The notes under the pieces were generated by a model. The model was not told the DNA's origin. It was given only the letters and a program-made list of their open reading frames with translations, and ran no database searches. The position numbers and the translations under genes were made by a program. This document shows, in pieces, positions 1-13,600 of a stretch of 64,000 nt of DNA. Position 1 is the first letter of the stretch, and each line of letters starts with the position of its first letter. Source of the DNA: Brugia malayi (lineage: Eukaryota; Nematoda; Chromadorea; Rhabditida; Onchocercidae); NCBI RefSeq assembly GCF_000002995.4, contig NW_025062475.1, positions 8,188,187 to 8,252,186 of the forward strand, in the 5' to 3' direction.

Positions 1-96
1 CTGGAAGATCAAACTATTCTGGTGATAGCAATGAGTCGATAAGAACAACTTCAAGTATGGAAGACAAAAGTTCAATATCTTATTAATTTTCTAAAC

Positions 97-2487
97 CTTA
101 AGAAGAAATCTGATGGCAGATATCTCATTGGTGCATTTGTCAAGCGAAAATCCCTCACTCTGATTGGTAGCATACCAGTAATGCTGTATAGTTGAAAGCT
201 GTTCCTCAAATCCAACTGAAATAAAATATTACGGAACATTGTATAATTATAGATATGGATATTACAAAAATTTCGCTTAGCTGAAAAACTTGAAACAATT
301 ATAATGTCCATAACAATATAAATGCAATTCAAAAATTGAATGAGATTGTTTCGTTTAGTTAATTAGAAAAATGACTCATTTATAGGGACCGAATGTAAAA
401 GGGTCAAAGGCAGAAATTCCTGGAAAAATCTCTGGAATTAAAATAAATGAAAGCTTGCGGTCTCTTATGACACAAAACTACGCAGAAACAAAAACCAAAG
501 ACGTTATCTCTTCACGAATTCAAAATAAAGCAACAATTCAACATGCTCTTCGTGTGAAAAACGTAGAAAATAAAATCATTTAATTTTGACAGAATTTAGT
601 AGGTGAAATAAAATGGAGATCATATTTCTACCCTTTGCATCAATAAAATATCTTAAATACAGAAGCAAACAGACCTTATGCAGTGAAGGTAAGTTAACTG
701 AATCGAAATCAATAAAAGTTAATCTGTTATATTGCAGTGACAGATGTTGCAAATTCGGTGAAATGGATAACGGCAAAACTGTTAATCCACAATTATCCAT
801 ATTCAAATCAGATAACTGAGGGGCTAACGAAAGTGAGGGAAATTGTTCTATTGCAGGATTATTCGATAAATCTAAATCTTCTAACGAGAGTGGCCATTCA
901 CCATAAATTCGAGTTAATCCATTGGAAGAAAGATCCAGCAATATTGCATTTGGCACTGTAGTCAACTCCGAAACCTACAAAACTGATAGTTAAATCTGTT
1001 TTCTAGTATTTCGAATACTTGAGATCAAACTAATATTTGAAATTAAAGTGAGACTAAATTCGAGAAAGAATTGTGATTATAAAAGACTCGAGAGTGGAGT
1101 GAAAAGTCAAACAAAGAAGTATGAGTATACGAAAAAAACGGAAATCAAATTATAAACAGTAAAATACGGTTGTTTTTCCCATTCATATCGACTTGGAGCT
1201 GATATAAGTTAAATGTTAATTCGAAATTATAGGAATCTATCGCTATCTGTTGGCAAACTGCTACTGACAAATAAAAAATCAACTGTCGAAAAGTCAAATG
1301 TCAGAAATACAATTGTGATGGAAGTCGAGCAACAATGAAGTATAAGTGACGGTAACTCACTTGATTGAACGATAAATTGAGGTGCTGCAGTTTGTTGAGT
1401 ACACACTGACCAGTGTGAGATAACTTGGAGAACCAGTTATGCGATAAATCAACTGTCTGTAACGACGATAGCTGATTCAAGACTAGACAAACTTCATCCC
1501 AATTCCATAAATAATTGCGGCTCAAATTCAAAACATTCAAACTTTGCAGTGAATCCAAAGTAGACGGAAAAAGTTGTTGTATATTACAATCATGAATTGC
1601 AATGCTGCGCACTGAAGTAAAATTTTCGAACATATGCAGATTCAGACGCTTCTGCAAAATATAATTAACTGACTTTGTCGTATATTTCATTACTTTAAAT
1701 AAACTGTATCTTATTCACGTTGAAATAGTGACAGTGCCATCATCACCACTCCAAATAACTCCAAAATTTAAACAAAACTTCTGAAACAGGTCATAGCATG
1801 TGAACAAAAAAAAAAAAAAAAAAAAATTGCTATCATGTTGTTTCACAAATTAATAAGTTTCAATGTAACTAAATTCAATAAGAAAATGAGCAACCTGAGA
1901 GCATTTAGTGAATGAAATACTGTGAGCATCTATGAGTTTGAGAATATGTTGGTTAAATCTATCAGGTTCCACATTAATGCATGTTATCGTATTATTTTCA
2001 CAAAGGCACCCATATTTTCGGCATACGTTATCGACTACTAATGTCGCCTAAAGGATCAAGAAGTTGCTGTAAAATTTTCGACGAATTATAAATATTATAA
2101 TAATCAAATTCTAAATACAAATAAAGAGCAAAAAGATCGTCTTTTTCAGTTAATCTATAATGAAGAATATGCATAATATACAAATTCTTGATTAAAATTC
2201 CATCTTGTTAACAAATTTCTTGAATTCTCATCTGGAAATCATAAGAACTGACATTTTGTGATCAGAAAAGTTAGAAAAAAAATTATTTCCATTAAGCAGC
2301 AGAAGTCGACTGAAAACATCACCTTCTCTTCATCAGCATACGAATCTGCTTCACTTCGGTAATAAGCTTTGCCAGTACAGAAAACCAAAGATATGCAAAC
2401 CTGTCCGATGATTAGCAAATGATATACCACACAAAGTGTTGCTACATGCATTCTGATGCACTCGATCAGTAGTAACAATCCCTGCAT
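97..2487 (-). CDS. Secreted leucine-rich-repeat protein, 3' end beyond window
   Basis: Exons (minus) 2323-2487, 1895-2047, 1361-1651, 675-974, 97-215; phases agree at every junction and all have GT/AG borders. The first exon encodes a hydrophobic signal peptide (start at residue 1 or Met13). The second carries an LRR N-cap cysteine cluster, CRKYGCLCENNTITC. The next exons carry LRRs of the form LxxLxxLNLSxN, for example LNVLNLSRNYLWNW and LQTVDLSHNWF. Joining exons 4 and 5 recreates a perfect repeat, LPSLHKLDLRNSFQL, which supports that junction. The last visible exon ends in phase 2, and a CTTCCAG acceptor sits at bases 1-10, so the gene continues left of the window. It probably belongs to the extracellular LRR-only or LRR-transmembrane proteins; whether a membrane anchor follows cannot be seen. 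I do not assign an ortholog. Confidence 0.85.
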
Positions 2488-3097
2488 GACTACATGCGAG
2501 CATGCAGTAGCTGTACTCTGAGATTCACGACAGCAATTTCAATTATAGCTCGGATTTTGACTGTTATAATGGATGAAGACTATGTATTCAAAAAACAAAG
2601 AGGGTATGCACTGCGGCACTACATGTATTGCTAATGAACTTCGACCTCACTATTAACTAACAAGGGAAGAACCTCCTGACCTTCTGACCAACACTTTCAT
2701 CTCGAGCTCCATCTACAAACAGAACTTCAATTTCATGTTTCATAAATTGTTGCATGTTAAATTACGGTCCTCCTTCTCTTCAACTTCTCCAGCTATGTTA
2801 TTCCTCGTCTCCACATCGTTATCTTATCTTGAGTAGTTACCCTCGGGAATCGATTTGTTTCTCTATATATGTGTGGTTTATGTGTTCATTTTAAATTTGA
2901 AGGTATAGGTTATGATTCCAGTGTTTATAATGCTTATAATTTGTTGCTAATGATGCAGGCTGACCAATCAGGCCATGTCTTTCTTCGTGCTACCCTGAGA
3001 TGTTCAGTAGAATAAGAGGTAATTTTGCATGAGATACCAAAAATTGAGAGTTTTATCTACCCTTAAATACCTTTACCGGTATTAGGAAATGTAGTGA
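2488..3097. other. Divergent intergenic spacer between LRR gene and S18A
   Basis: About 610 bp between the two start codons, so the two genes may share a promoter region. A short open stretch around 2950-3020 has no exon support. No TATA box or named site was recognised. Confidence 0.5.
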
Positions 3098-4386
3098 ATG
3101 GAAGATGGATTATTGCTAATGATGAGAATAAGGAAGAGATTTCTTTGTGGATCCACTTTCCGGATATGTTTACCTACTTCAGGTCATGTTATATATGTTA
3201 AAGCCACTGCCTTTGCTAACAGGATGTTATGGACGTATTTTTTGTTGGCCAAAGCAGTTTGTCACTGCGTTAGCTCTCTTCAAAAAAAGAAGTAGGTTGT
3301 TAGTTCGATATTATTAGGGGTTACTATCGTAATATTCTCATCGTTGTTACATGAGTTGTAGTGGTTCCGGCTGTTACAGTCAGTGATTGGAAAATTCTTA
3401 GTTCAAAATGCTGCATGTTTGATAAATAATTCTTAATTTCACCAATTTGAAATGAGTTACTTTAGCAAATTTATAGCAGTTTTCAGTCGATGTCAAAGTT
3501 GAGGAAGATACGACAATTGTTGAAGTTGTTGATGTTGCCGATGTAGATGACCGCAAAGTGTTGAAACATAGTCCAGAAACTTGTACACTATGTACTTGTA
3601 ATGTTCCCATCAAAGTAATTTTTGCATATAAAATTTTGCAGCTGTTCAAGGAAACTGTCTTACTTTAACGCTGAATTCTAAGCAGTGTGCTTGCAGATCC
3701 GTTATTCAGATGTATTAATTTTGGAGCAATTTATGCGAAAAGATGGAACCGTGCTTCCGCAGCAACTTACTGGTTTGTGCAAAAAGCAACAGCAGAGGAT
3801 TGAACGTTGTGTTATGCAGGTACATACCTTGTAAAGATGACTGTGGTGAAAATACCATGTTCACTGTTGTTATCTGTAATTCTTACGGAATAGAATCATT
3901 AGTATTAAATTTTGATAAACAAAATTCCTTCTTTTTACTTAATCAAACTTATAGGCTCATTGGGCTGGCCTCTTTCCAGACAGGACGACTGCGGATTTTG
4001 ATCGTTCGGGATACAAAAGATTTGCGAGGTCTTCGTCTTTCCTTTTTTTTGTTTATTTATATTTAGTTATATTGTATTGTATTTTATTAATATAAAATTA
4101 TTGCAGGAATTATGTTTAAATACTTTTATTAAATTTTGTTAGTAATCTTTATGGACTTTTATGACAAAATTGATATTTTAGCAAATTATTTTCAAGAACC
4201 ATAAGTTTTATATTCAACGAAGGTCATCATTAAAAGGCATATAAAACACAAGTTTATATTATTATATTATATAGATACTGGAACGACGACATGGATATGT
4301 ATCGGTTGAAAGAAGAAGTGGTCCCCGGTTCATGGTACTATATTAAACGGTATAACACACGTGGAGTTAATTTCAGAAAGAGCTGA
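3098..4386 (+). CDS. mrps-18A: Mitochondrial small-subunit ribosomal protein S18A (bS18m)
   Basis: Five exons: 3098-3182, 3487-3614, 3697-3819, 3955-4028, 4275-4386, giving 173 aa with phases agreeing throughout. The protein begins with an arginine-rich, mitochondrial-presequence-like stretch (MMRIRKRFLCGSTFR), then a CxxC segment (CTLCTC). The bS18 core follows: YSDVLILEQFMRKDGTVLP, then QLTGLCKKQQQRIERCV and AHWAGLFPD. The TGLC...AHxAGLxP pattern matches MRPS18A better than S18B or S18C. It would bind 12S rRNA in the mitochondrial 28S subunit. Exon 1 is the least certain; it was chosen because its CAG|GT donor gives phase 1, matching the TTTTCAG acceptor before exon 2. Met8 could be the true start. 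The gene is divergent from the LRR gene and convergent with engrailed. Confidence 0.9.
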
Positions 4387-5304
4387 AGTGTTTTTTATAT
4401 TAAAAAAAAGTGTAGGTTCATAAGGGTTTAAATTAATATATGTAGGGAGAACAGTTAGAGGTTTTCAGTGATTACTAGGTTCAAGCCTCAAAGAAACATC
4501 TTTTGTTTATATGATAAAAATGAATCGGTATTCTTATATTGCTTAATAGCCACTTGTTTTAATAGTTTTAATTCTTTGATGATATTGTACTCGGTTCTCG
4601 TAAGTTGAAAGAAGTGATAATACAATACGTTAGAACTGATAACGAATAAGTGACACAAATCTCGACCAGTTGATCGTTTATCTGTGTAAAAATGATAAAG
4701 ATATATAATAGAGCTTCTAAATGTTATAAGTAGGATGTAATGTTATACGACTTTCTGTACACATCGTTTAGTAATCGACCGCTTGGATTCTAAACGGAAA
4801 AGTCAGTTAGGTCATCAAGTTATTTCTCTCATACATTTTTCTGTTCTTATTTTGTTGTTAACAATAAATGTAAGCATATATTTATTATCATATATTTTTC
4901 GATTAATACAACAGCACCGCTAAATGTACAAAACTTTAATCTTTCTTACCGTAATCAGTACATTTGTTTGTGAAGTTCAGTATTGTTTTGTTAGGCTTCG
5001 ATTTTAAATTCCTTACTTGCTAATAGTTTAAACACTAAATTCCTAAAGTAAAACTATCTTTGTTCTGTCACCGTTATATAGTTATAAAGGGCATAAAGGA
5101 AGTTTGCTTCTTTAATTTTATTGCCGACTGCCCAGCTGGGTGATAGGGCGTTTAATATATAAAAAATGTTGCAGATTATACCTGCAGTTTAGCAGGTCCA
5201 GCATGCAAGCAAGTTTTGAGAATGTATCATTCTATTTAAGTTTTTCAGCATCAATGTAAACCGAATCAGAAATTGCAGAGAAGTGCGTCTGACCTAATTC
5301 CATC
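4387..5304. other. Convergent intergenic region, S18A and engrailed 3' ends
   Basis: AT-rich sequence between two facing stop codons, expected to hold both 3' UTRs. No coding exon or RNA gene was seen. Confidence 0.5.
4863..4868 (+). terminator. Possible poly(A) signal AATAAA for S18A
   Basis: AATAAA about 480 bp after the S18A stop. The distance is long for a compact nematode gene, so an unseen variant signal nearer the stop is equally possible. Confidence 0.3.
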
Positions 5305-8300
5305 CTAGCGTTGATTGAATATTGGCATCGATGTATGGTTGTAAAGCCCCTGAGCCATTAAATGCAGCGCCAGTACAGGTCGATGTCCGGATGCTTTCTT
5401 TAGTTTTGCTCGTTTATTCTGAAAATCAGGAATCATTTTTAATTTTAAGGCAAAAATTTCAAATGCACAAATAGATTTGGCTCAGGAGATATCTTGAATT
5501 CTGCAAAATGTGGTGAACTATGAATTCTTGATGTTCGCTGGCATTGCTTTACTTTTTTTATAATAAAAAGTAAGAGGAATACGTGGGAATCTTACTCGAT
5601 AATTGGCACTTAGAAGGTGATCTTAGTGTAAGATTGTGAATCAATAAATGGAATTGGTTTGTTTAGCACGGATGAAATACATTGTACACAAATATAAAAT
5701 TGCGTTGTATAGCCCTACCGATAAAATGAACCTTCAAAACAAGAATGCTCCACCGGTTTCTTTTTTTCAATATTTGGGTTGATGAGGTTTTTGGAAGTGT
5801 ATAATGGTAGTATGATGCATCAATATTTCTAGTAAAATTAACTAGAGATTGTCAAAAGATTTTAAGGTAAAATAGATTTTTTGTTTTCCACGGAACAAAG
5901 AGTAATTTAACATTAAATTTGATTGATAAAATTAGTTCAGCATCAATAACCTCCAACCGTTAAAGCTCGAGATTAGAACTGAAAAAATATTAAAAAAACT
6001 CCCTCTCTACTCCCTTCTTCCACCAACCAAGTTAGCTCAAGGTAATTGAAAATAGTGGTGGTAGGAAATCTTCCCAGACATACTTCGAACTTCTTGATAT
6101 AAATGTAAGGATTTCTACTGTTCAAAAGTTCTGCTGATTTGTGGCTTTTCTCCATCAAAGTCTGAATCTCAGTGAAATTCAATGATATCTGCGAACTTTT
6201 GGAAATCATGTAATTCCTCAATAAAATACTTTGGTTGTGTCGGAAGTAAGTTCTAGCTCATCTGTTGAGATAATGTTCTATTTCATTTGTATGTTCTCCT
6301 AACAAAATCGAAATGTCTGGACAGCTCATCAAGCAATTCTTCAATAAAATTGTTAATTTCTGAGATGTCTAATGGTAATCGTCATGATGATATGCAATAC
6401 TGAGTAATAAACATAATGAACGGGTTATATCATGTCAACAAGGACGGGAGAACTGTTTTATCGCTCAATCAAAGTTCAGTATCATCGTCTTCTTTCCGCT
6501 AAGAGATTGTAACGATAGATAGTCCAGTCATTTTGCACCTTGTTATTACTTACCAATTAACATTTCTTTCTCATACTTATCATTAGACAGGCAATCATTC
6601 ATAACAAGCACGATATGATTTTCAAGAAGGATGGGAAACATATCTAGTTGAACTCCTTTACAATATGATCAAACAAATGATATTAGAAATGGATAATGTG
6701 CTAGTAAGAAATTCAGATAGTAAGTCTTTGAACTATCAGGAAAATTCACGAAGAAAAACTGAAAAAATAGAAATCATCTGCGAGAAAAAAATGAGTCCTG
6801 GGAAAAGATAATTATAACAGAATTCGATAATATTTTTTCAAGAGCAATATCTTTGACTTTATCGGTAGTAACAAGTTGTGTTCGCAAACCATTTCGCGAA
6901 ATTTGTATTGGAACAGCTTGCTACATAACTAAACTTTTTGATGTCGACTTTTTGTATAGCAAGTTTTTTCATACATGTGGTTTCTATTTTGATACTGAAA
7001 GTGTTTGAAGTTGACACTGGTAGGATTACTCAATATGCAAGCCGTACACGATTTATCAAGATGGCTATGAACAAAGTTATCATGAAATGAGATGATTTTT
7101 TCATTTTATCGCAAATGAATCGGTAAGACATCACGAAAATTTCATTCACTAATTAGAAAATTACATTGTGCAATTATAGGAGGAAAAAGCTAGAAGAAAA
7201 AGATGAAGATATAAATCAAGACAAACGGAAGGAAATGAGAAATTAGTGAGCAATTTTTTCGGCTTTTCTTTGAGAAGAAAGTTAACATGAACAAATACAT
7301 AATCCAAAAGACAAGTTCTAGAGAAAATTGATTTCAGACGGAGGTACATGTCCATTGCCCATAGCGGCAAATTTTACAGAGAGATAGTTGCAAGATTCAA
7401 CTGCCTGATAATAAATAAATTCATCTAAAACGATATTTAATGATTACAAGGCTTGTATGGAGACACAAATCTATGCCCCGTACTTCCATATGCAAAACTG
7501 TCAGTCTTTCTTAAATTTAGTTCATCCATTTTCCTTAGAGGTGAAATTGCGGGCTGAAAAGAATGAAAACAATAAATTCACAACTGATCAATGACTGAAT
7601 CTATCCTTAAAAAAAGAAAAAAAAAAAGGAATTTTCTTATTTGTTGCACTTGAAGATATACTTTTCAAATCTTTACTTATCTAATATCTCAATTTCAGGA
7701 ATGCAGGAAGACAGCGACATGACGCAAAACTGGTAATACAATAATAGAATGACTGTTGATAACATCACCATCATCATTATAATTATTCCCATTGTATGTA
7801 GGAACAAATGATGATGATTTTTTCGAAATCTTTATTAACACTGATCAAATAATCGATTATTCTATGTGCACACCTGTCTGCTATGCACTTCTATTTATTA
7901 TTGTTAAGTAGTGTTTTACAGTAATTCCAAAATATTAGTAGAAATCAACGCAGTTTCATAAAAGCGAAAAAACATAAAAGAAAATCAAAATCAGTAGTTT
8001 AATCATGTTTGTTTGTCTTCGAGAAGTGTTCGAGAGGCAAATTACATTACCAAATTTTTTTTTACTTCAACAACTTACAGTAAAATGAAGTCATGAGATT
8101 CAACATATGTGACCTAGATGTTATGATCCATATTTTCAAAAAGAATTAATTGATATGGTGAATGTTTACGGAAACTTCCCTGCCGAGGAGGATTAAAATG
8201 GATGAAAACCATTTCAAGAATGAACCTTGAATATGGGACTATCCATACGCTCAGACTTTCAACTCTATCCATTATCAGCGTAAAATCTCAATCTCCAACA

Positions 8301-10317
8301 AGAACGAATATGTAAAGTTTGTCATCCGGAAGAAGCACTCACACCTCTCCATTCACATTTGCGCCTCTTTCACCATCTATTTAGACCCTTCCTTCCTTCC
8401 TCATCTCCTGTTATTCAAACACTTTTCTCTCTTATACATCCGCTGTTTTCTTGTTTTTTTATTTCTCCTTAATTTCAACAAATTAACAAAACTCCGCAAT
8501 GTTACGGTCAAAGATAGCTTTTGAAGACAAGATCGAGGAAGAATTACGTTGGTGTCCATCGCACATTCTCTTTCCTGCTCGATATCTCTTCAGCAAACTT
8601 TATCAAGAAACATTGACAGGAAAATATTGGAACGTTAATGAAGAAAAAATTTTAATTTTAAGTCATCTATTAATTATCCTATATTTTAGTTGATAGTCAA
8701 GATGTTTTTTACTGGAAAAGGATTCGGAGTAGAAACAGAAACTGAATGTTATGAAGATAGATGATGAATTAAGTTCTGCTAATGAAGGCTTCATTCAAAA
8801 CGCAACAAAAAAAAAATTTAACAAATGTAAAGTTAACCTGGAACCATATTTTGATTTGTGATTCATTTAGGCCAAGCTCATGGGCTAATTCCTGACGCCG
8901 TTTCTCTGTCAGGTACCGATTATCCATGAACTGTTGTTTCAACCGTTCTAGTTGTTCAGCAGTAAATGCCGTTCGTGGTCGCTTCTCGTCGTCATTAAGA
9001 TTTGTTTCTTTCCGTTTCGTTCGTCGTGACCTTGGCCCTAAAGCAAAAACAATTCATAGTAAATCAAATTAAAAAATTAAGGAAAATTTCACTGCAAATT
9101 AATAATTTCCCATAATGTTTAAATGAATGATACATGAGTTGACGAATGACGAAAACTCATAACCTTCTGATGGAAACATATCAATATTGTTAATTATAAG
9201 GATTTGTTCAGCAATTATTCTCATGAATAAGTAATAATTATAATGCGTGATAACTGTATTTGATAAATACAAAATAGTTTTGATGGATGAATGGATGTAA
9301 TGATGCAAACGTATGCAAATTAGCATGCTTGCCAAGAAGAGACATGAAGATAGTAAGGAAGTTACGCAATCGTATATCTCAGCTCTTTCTACAGTCGCTG
9401 TTCAAATTTGCAATCTTTAAAACTTCTAGCATGGCATATGGTAAGACAACTTGATCTACCACTTACCTACATGCATCTACATTTGGTCCACTTTATTTGA
9501 AAACATTTCCGAAATGTACCTGAACTCGGTCGATCGGAATACCGAGTACAATATATCCAAGCTGGGAATACTGTATTCATGTTGTCCGGTGTTGTTGATA
9601 CACATGGCTTTAGAACTGTCTCGTGCTGCTGAAAAAAAAGAACATAATTACGTATATTCTTACAAATCTCAATCTATATAACTTTCAGCAGTAATGGTCA
9701 TTGTCAGATGGAATTAATTGGTATACAAACAGCCTCATATTTAATCGTCATATCCAGGAAGCAATGAATCCTAAAAAGTTCAAAAGAATGGTCAAGATCT
9801 AAAGTATTGGATGCTCAAATATTGATACCGTTACAACAATAATTGAATGTAATTGAAGGTGTCATATGTGGCAATAAAGATAGCATCTAGGATGAATAAG
9901 ATAGGTCATATAATTAAGATTAACGCTACACAATACCGTTAATATTACCTTTGGAAGGCAATATTAACAATATTTCTATAACTTAAACCAAACATCGAAT
10001 TAAGAAACTATGGAAAATTTTGTAAATTTCACTTGGTTTGTGAGAATTAGAACGGAAAAATATTTGAATTTTTTTTTTTTTTTTTGAAAGATATCAAGAC
10101 TTTCTTCTTTTAAAACCAAACAATTTTATTTGGCGAAACGAAAATTTATTTTGTTTTTCAATCATTGAAACACTCTTACCTTACCGAAATCTGGTCTCAA
10201 AATGTTCTGTATGGAGAATTTTAGCTTGGAACTCGTTTGATATGATTCTCCACTACTACGATGTAATAGCTCCGGTGAAGATAGGCCTTCGGAAACGGAA
10301 TCTGATGTACTATCCAT
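5305..10317 (-). CDS. ceh-16: Engrailed homeodomain transcription factor (ceh-16 ortholog)
   Basis: Four exons (minus): 10180-10317, 9520-9628, 8838-9037, 5305-5418, giving 186 aa, close to the C. elegans CEH-16 length as I recall it. All engrailed homology regions are visible in order: EH1 ([14 protein letters not shown], the Groucho-binding motif, residues 32-45), EH2 ([17 protein letters not shown]), EH3 ([11 protein letters not shown]), the homeodomain EH4 ([17 protein letters not shown] ... [17 protein letters not shown]) with Q50 and N51, and EH5 ([13 protein letters not shown]). A nuclear repressor patterning epidermis and neurons is expected. Between exons 3 and 4 a 3.4-kb intron cuts the homeodomain exactly after WFQ. 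The start is the ATG at 10317, preceded directly by TTATTCAG, which may be a trans-splice acceptor or the end of an upstream intron. The reading frame extends a little upstream without clear exon support. Confidence 0.96.
5419..8837 (-). other. Large intron within the engrailed homeodomain
   Basis: About 3.4 kb between the WFQ and NKR codons. I found no convincing exon on either strand; open frames near 5973-6221 and 7161-7370 lack family features and splice support. A pyrimidine-rich patch lies near 8340-8470. The intron may house cis-regulatory elements, but that is inference only. Confidence 0.6.
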
Positions 10318-10564
10318 CTGAATAATAGAATGAATTCGATGATACATAACTGAATAGTTTCCAGAATTAGCTAATCCTGCCGAATATTTATTTATTTAAT
10401 CAGTACTATTTTAATTGACTAATTTCAGGCTTCTTTCTTCATAGACAATAATTAGTTTGTCAATACTTTCACATTTAGTCCTCTTGATACACAATTTCAA
10501 GCAAACATGAAATAGACAATTCATGAAAATAAACCTTAGCATTGAAAGGAAGAAAAACTTTTAT

Positions 10565-10683
10565 TTATCTACAAAAGTTAGCGGCAAGGTGAGATTTTTC
10601 TTTTTTCGCCTTTTTCCTGTCAGCCTTCAGTGACAAACTATTGCGGCTGCCATCGTTATTTCGGATCAAAACTTGATGTTTAT
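10565..10683 (-). other. Exon-like block upstream of engrailed, unassigned
   Basis: A good GAATTCAG acceptor is followed by 39 codons to a TAA. The encoded peptide is lysine-rich (KADRKKAKKEKSHLAANF at its end) and locally GC-richer than its flanks. It starts in phase 1. It does not join engrailed exon 1 in frame, so it could be the last exon of a separate small gene or a chance reading. Confidence 0.25.
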
Positions 10684-13600
10684 CTGAATTCGTATACTAA
10701 TTTCGGTATTTTTTTTTTCATGAATCGTTTTGGAAAACTCAGAAACAGTGACGGAAACAACTTATAAGTTAATTGAATATTTACTAGTCGAAAGAGCCCA
10801 ATATCAATAATTCCTGCATTTTATTTTTTTCATTGAAATCTCAATTTAAAACTTATTGTGATGTTCAGTTAATTACATTCTTCTTGTGCTACCAATGCGT
10901 AACTTCTATGTAATTTCAGCTTACTTAGTTTTTCTAAGCAATAGTTGCGTATGGTACTTCTAATCTTTATGAGCAAAAAGCCCAGCAATCGGAGTAATAT
11001 ATTTTATTTACAAACTAGGCATACCATGATGGCTGAGCATAAATTATAATAAATAACATAAGTAAACAGTAACAACAATCAGGTAAAGAAGACACGGACA
11101 TCTCTTTATTATTTGCTAAATCTTAATTTAATTATAATACTTAAATGCAAGAAAGATTAAAAAAATATTTTTTTCTCTTGCTCACATTTGTACTCCTGAT
11201 TCTGGATTACAAACTTTTTAAAAAAACTCAGTAATTTTAGAAACGTCAGACAATAATAACAACAAAACACAACGATTATAAAGCAATAAGAAGAGGAAAA
11301 CATCAGCTACCTTAATGATTAATAATAAAGTTAATAACAGCCACAACAAAATGGTATTGGTGCTGATGAAGGCTAACTATAATGATAGCGATAATTTTAT
11401 AAATGACAGAGGGGAATAGATGGCGCAGTGATACAATAAAGACGAAAGGAACCGAGGTTGTTGTTTGGGAATTGTTAATTCAGTAATTTAGAAGGGCAAT
11501 AGGCAGCGCCTCTTTGTCACTTCAGTCTTTTCGTCCTCCTGGATCCATCTGATAGAAATTTGTTGTCACGCCTATTCCTCTCCACAACCATCCTACCGTA
11601 TTCCATATGACCATATAGCATTACTCTTTTCCCATCTCACTTTAAACCCTAAATTAATTGGTTTATTTCCTAAAGTCCCGCCTCCAAAAGCTGAATGAAG
11701 AAGAGCGGATAGGAGAATAATCGACAAAGGAACAATAAGCTTCACTACTGCCTGTATTTGATAGAGTTAATTAAGTTAATTAAGCTACATTTTGATGGAT
11801 TTTCAGTCAGTCTTCTTCTCTTTCACCTGTAACAATAGCCTCTTTTTTCTCTTCCTCTAACACTATCTCGCCATTCTCGAGACAATCTCGAGAAAGAAAC
11901 CTTACCCCTCAATATGGCAATTAATTAGATGCTCCTTACTCCTCACTTCAACAATTATCGAAATAAACTGCTATGAACGAGAGAGTAATTGGATGATGCC
12001 TTCTAATCATTCATTCAAAGAAAGTTCCTACGCGAACTAATTTAACGCAATTTTAGAAAGCAATTAATTTAGTCGCTTGCAGATCTGTCTGCACATTTAT
12101 GTACACTCCCCGTGCACCATACACATATGCACGCACATTCATTTCTCTTCGATCAAAGCCAATGCTTCTTCGTTTTGTTGGCTTCCCATTCTAGTAAATA
12201 TACAAATGAAGCTTCATTACCCTCCTTTTATCTATAATTGAGATAATTATTTACTTCAATACATTACGGCAATTATCTAGTGAAATTGTTCTGATTGTGT
12301 ATAAATTAATGCGACTAGAGAGATTATTGTTGCAATTGGGAAAAATAAATGCCTCAAACAGCTAAGGTAAAGAAATATTCATTTTTCTGGAATATTCCAC
12401 CCTTTCTCCTGTTTTTCAAAATACGTTACACCTAAATAGGTGACTAAATAGAGCGTGTTTTGCGCTGATATGATTACTTCATACTATCTTCGTTTCTCTG
12501 TTTCTGTCTTGATCTTTGACTACTTCATTTTCCAATTACTTTGAGCAACTTTGGACCTAAATAAAATTTGAAGGAAGACAGACAAGATCTCAAGAAAAAC
12601 AGCTTTACGAAATAGCTAAAAACGATGGAGCAGATTTATATGTGTAGTAAATTTTATAAATTAATTAATATTAGTGAGCTGATAACCAAAAACTTTGTAA
12701 AAGTTTTACTCTTCCTTCATTATAAATTTCACAACTATAACTGTCGAAGAAAGAAATTCAGGTTTCCACACTCTTACTTCAAATGCTTTATATTTATTAT
12801 TGTTCGTTTTTTTTTTTTTTCATGTACAACGAAAAGGCTAAGAGAAAAGGAGGAAAATAGCAAAGGCATGATATTGAAAGTCGTTTGCTTTCTTATTTGA
12901 TCACCACTATCATCATCACTATCGTTATCGTTATCGCTATCCTCATTATCACCCTTAATTCCGCCGTTATCATAGTGTATCAGTAGCGCTGCTATTGATA
13001 ACATATCATCATCATTATGATCGTTGCTGCACCGTCATCATATCGTTGGCATGATCATCGTCGTCAGCATTTTGATTGTTATCACTACACCAACATGATT
13101 GTCAAATGTTGCTGTTGTTGAATTTTATCAAATAATTTCATCAGTTTTCTTGCCCAAACATGTAACTACTTCATTCGACAACATTTTAACTGCATAACTA
13201 ATAGACATGTGTAATTGAGTTTGGAAGACCATAATTTTGCAATTCAGAAAAAATATTTCAAAGATTTTCTTTGAAGCTGAAAGCTGAAAACTGAAAATTG
13301 TGATATGACAAGGACTGTGAAAAGAGGGGACATGAGGAGGAAGATATGAGTGAGAGAGAGACAGAGAGAGTTCATTAGCATCAAAAGCCTAAGACTACCG
13401 GATCTTGTACAATATGAGAAAATTATCGTTTTTGGTAGCAAGAATACAGCAAGCTTGAGGACCCGAAAATGAAACGAAGTTAACTTTAAAATGATGCATA
13501 ACATTTAGCTATCTAATTGTCAGATATGAAAAGTACTGCCTTTATTCCCTTTAACATGTTTTACCTGTTTTAGCAAATAAAAACAAAATTTTTAAGTTAA

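Noticed and set aside
390..431. 42-bp candidate exon between LRR exons 4 and 5
   Set aside because: It has AG/GT borders and keeps frame, but skipping it restores a perfect LRR consensus (LPSLHKLDLRNSFQL), so it is most likely intronic.
12774..13004. Asp/Asn/Ser-rich minus-strand open frame
   Set aside because: Produced by the ATC/TATCG repeat; no other coding evidence.
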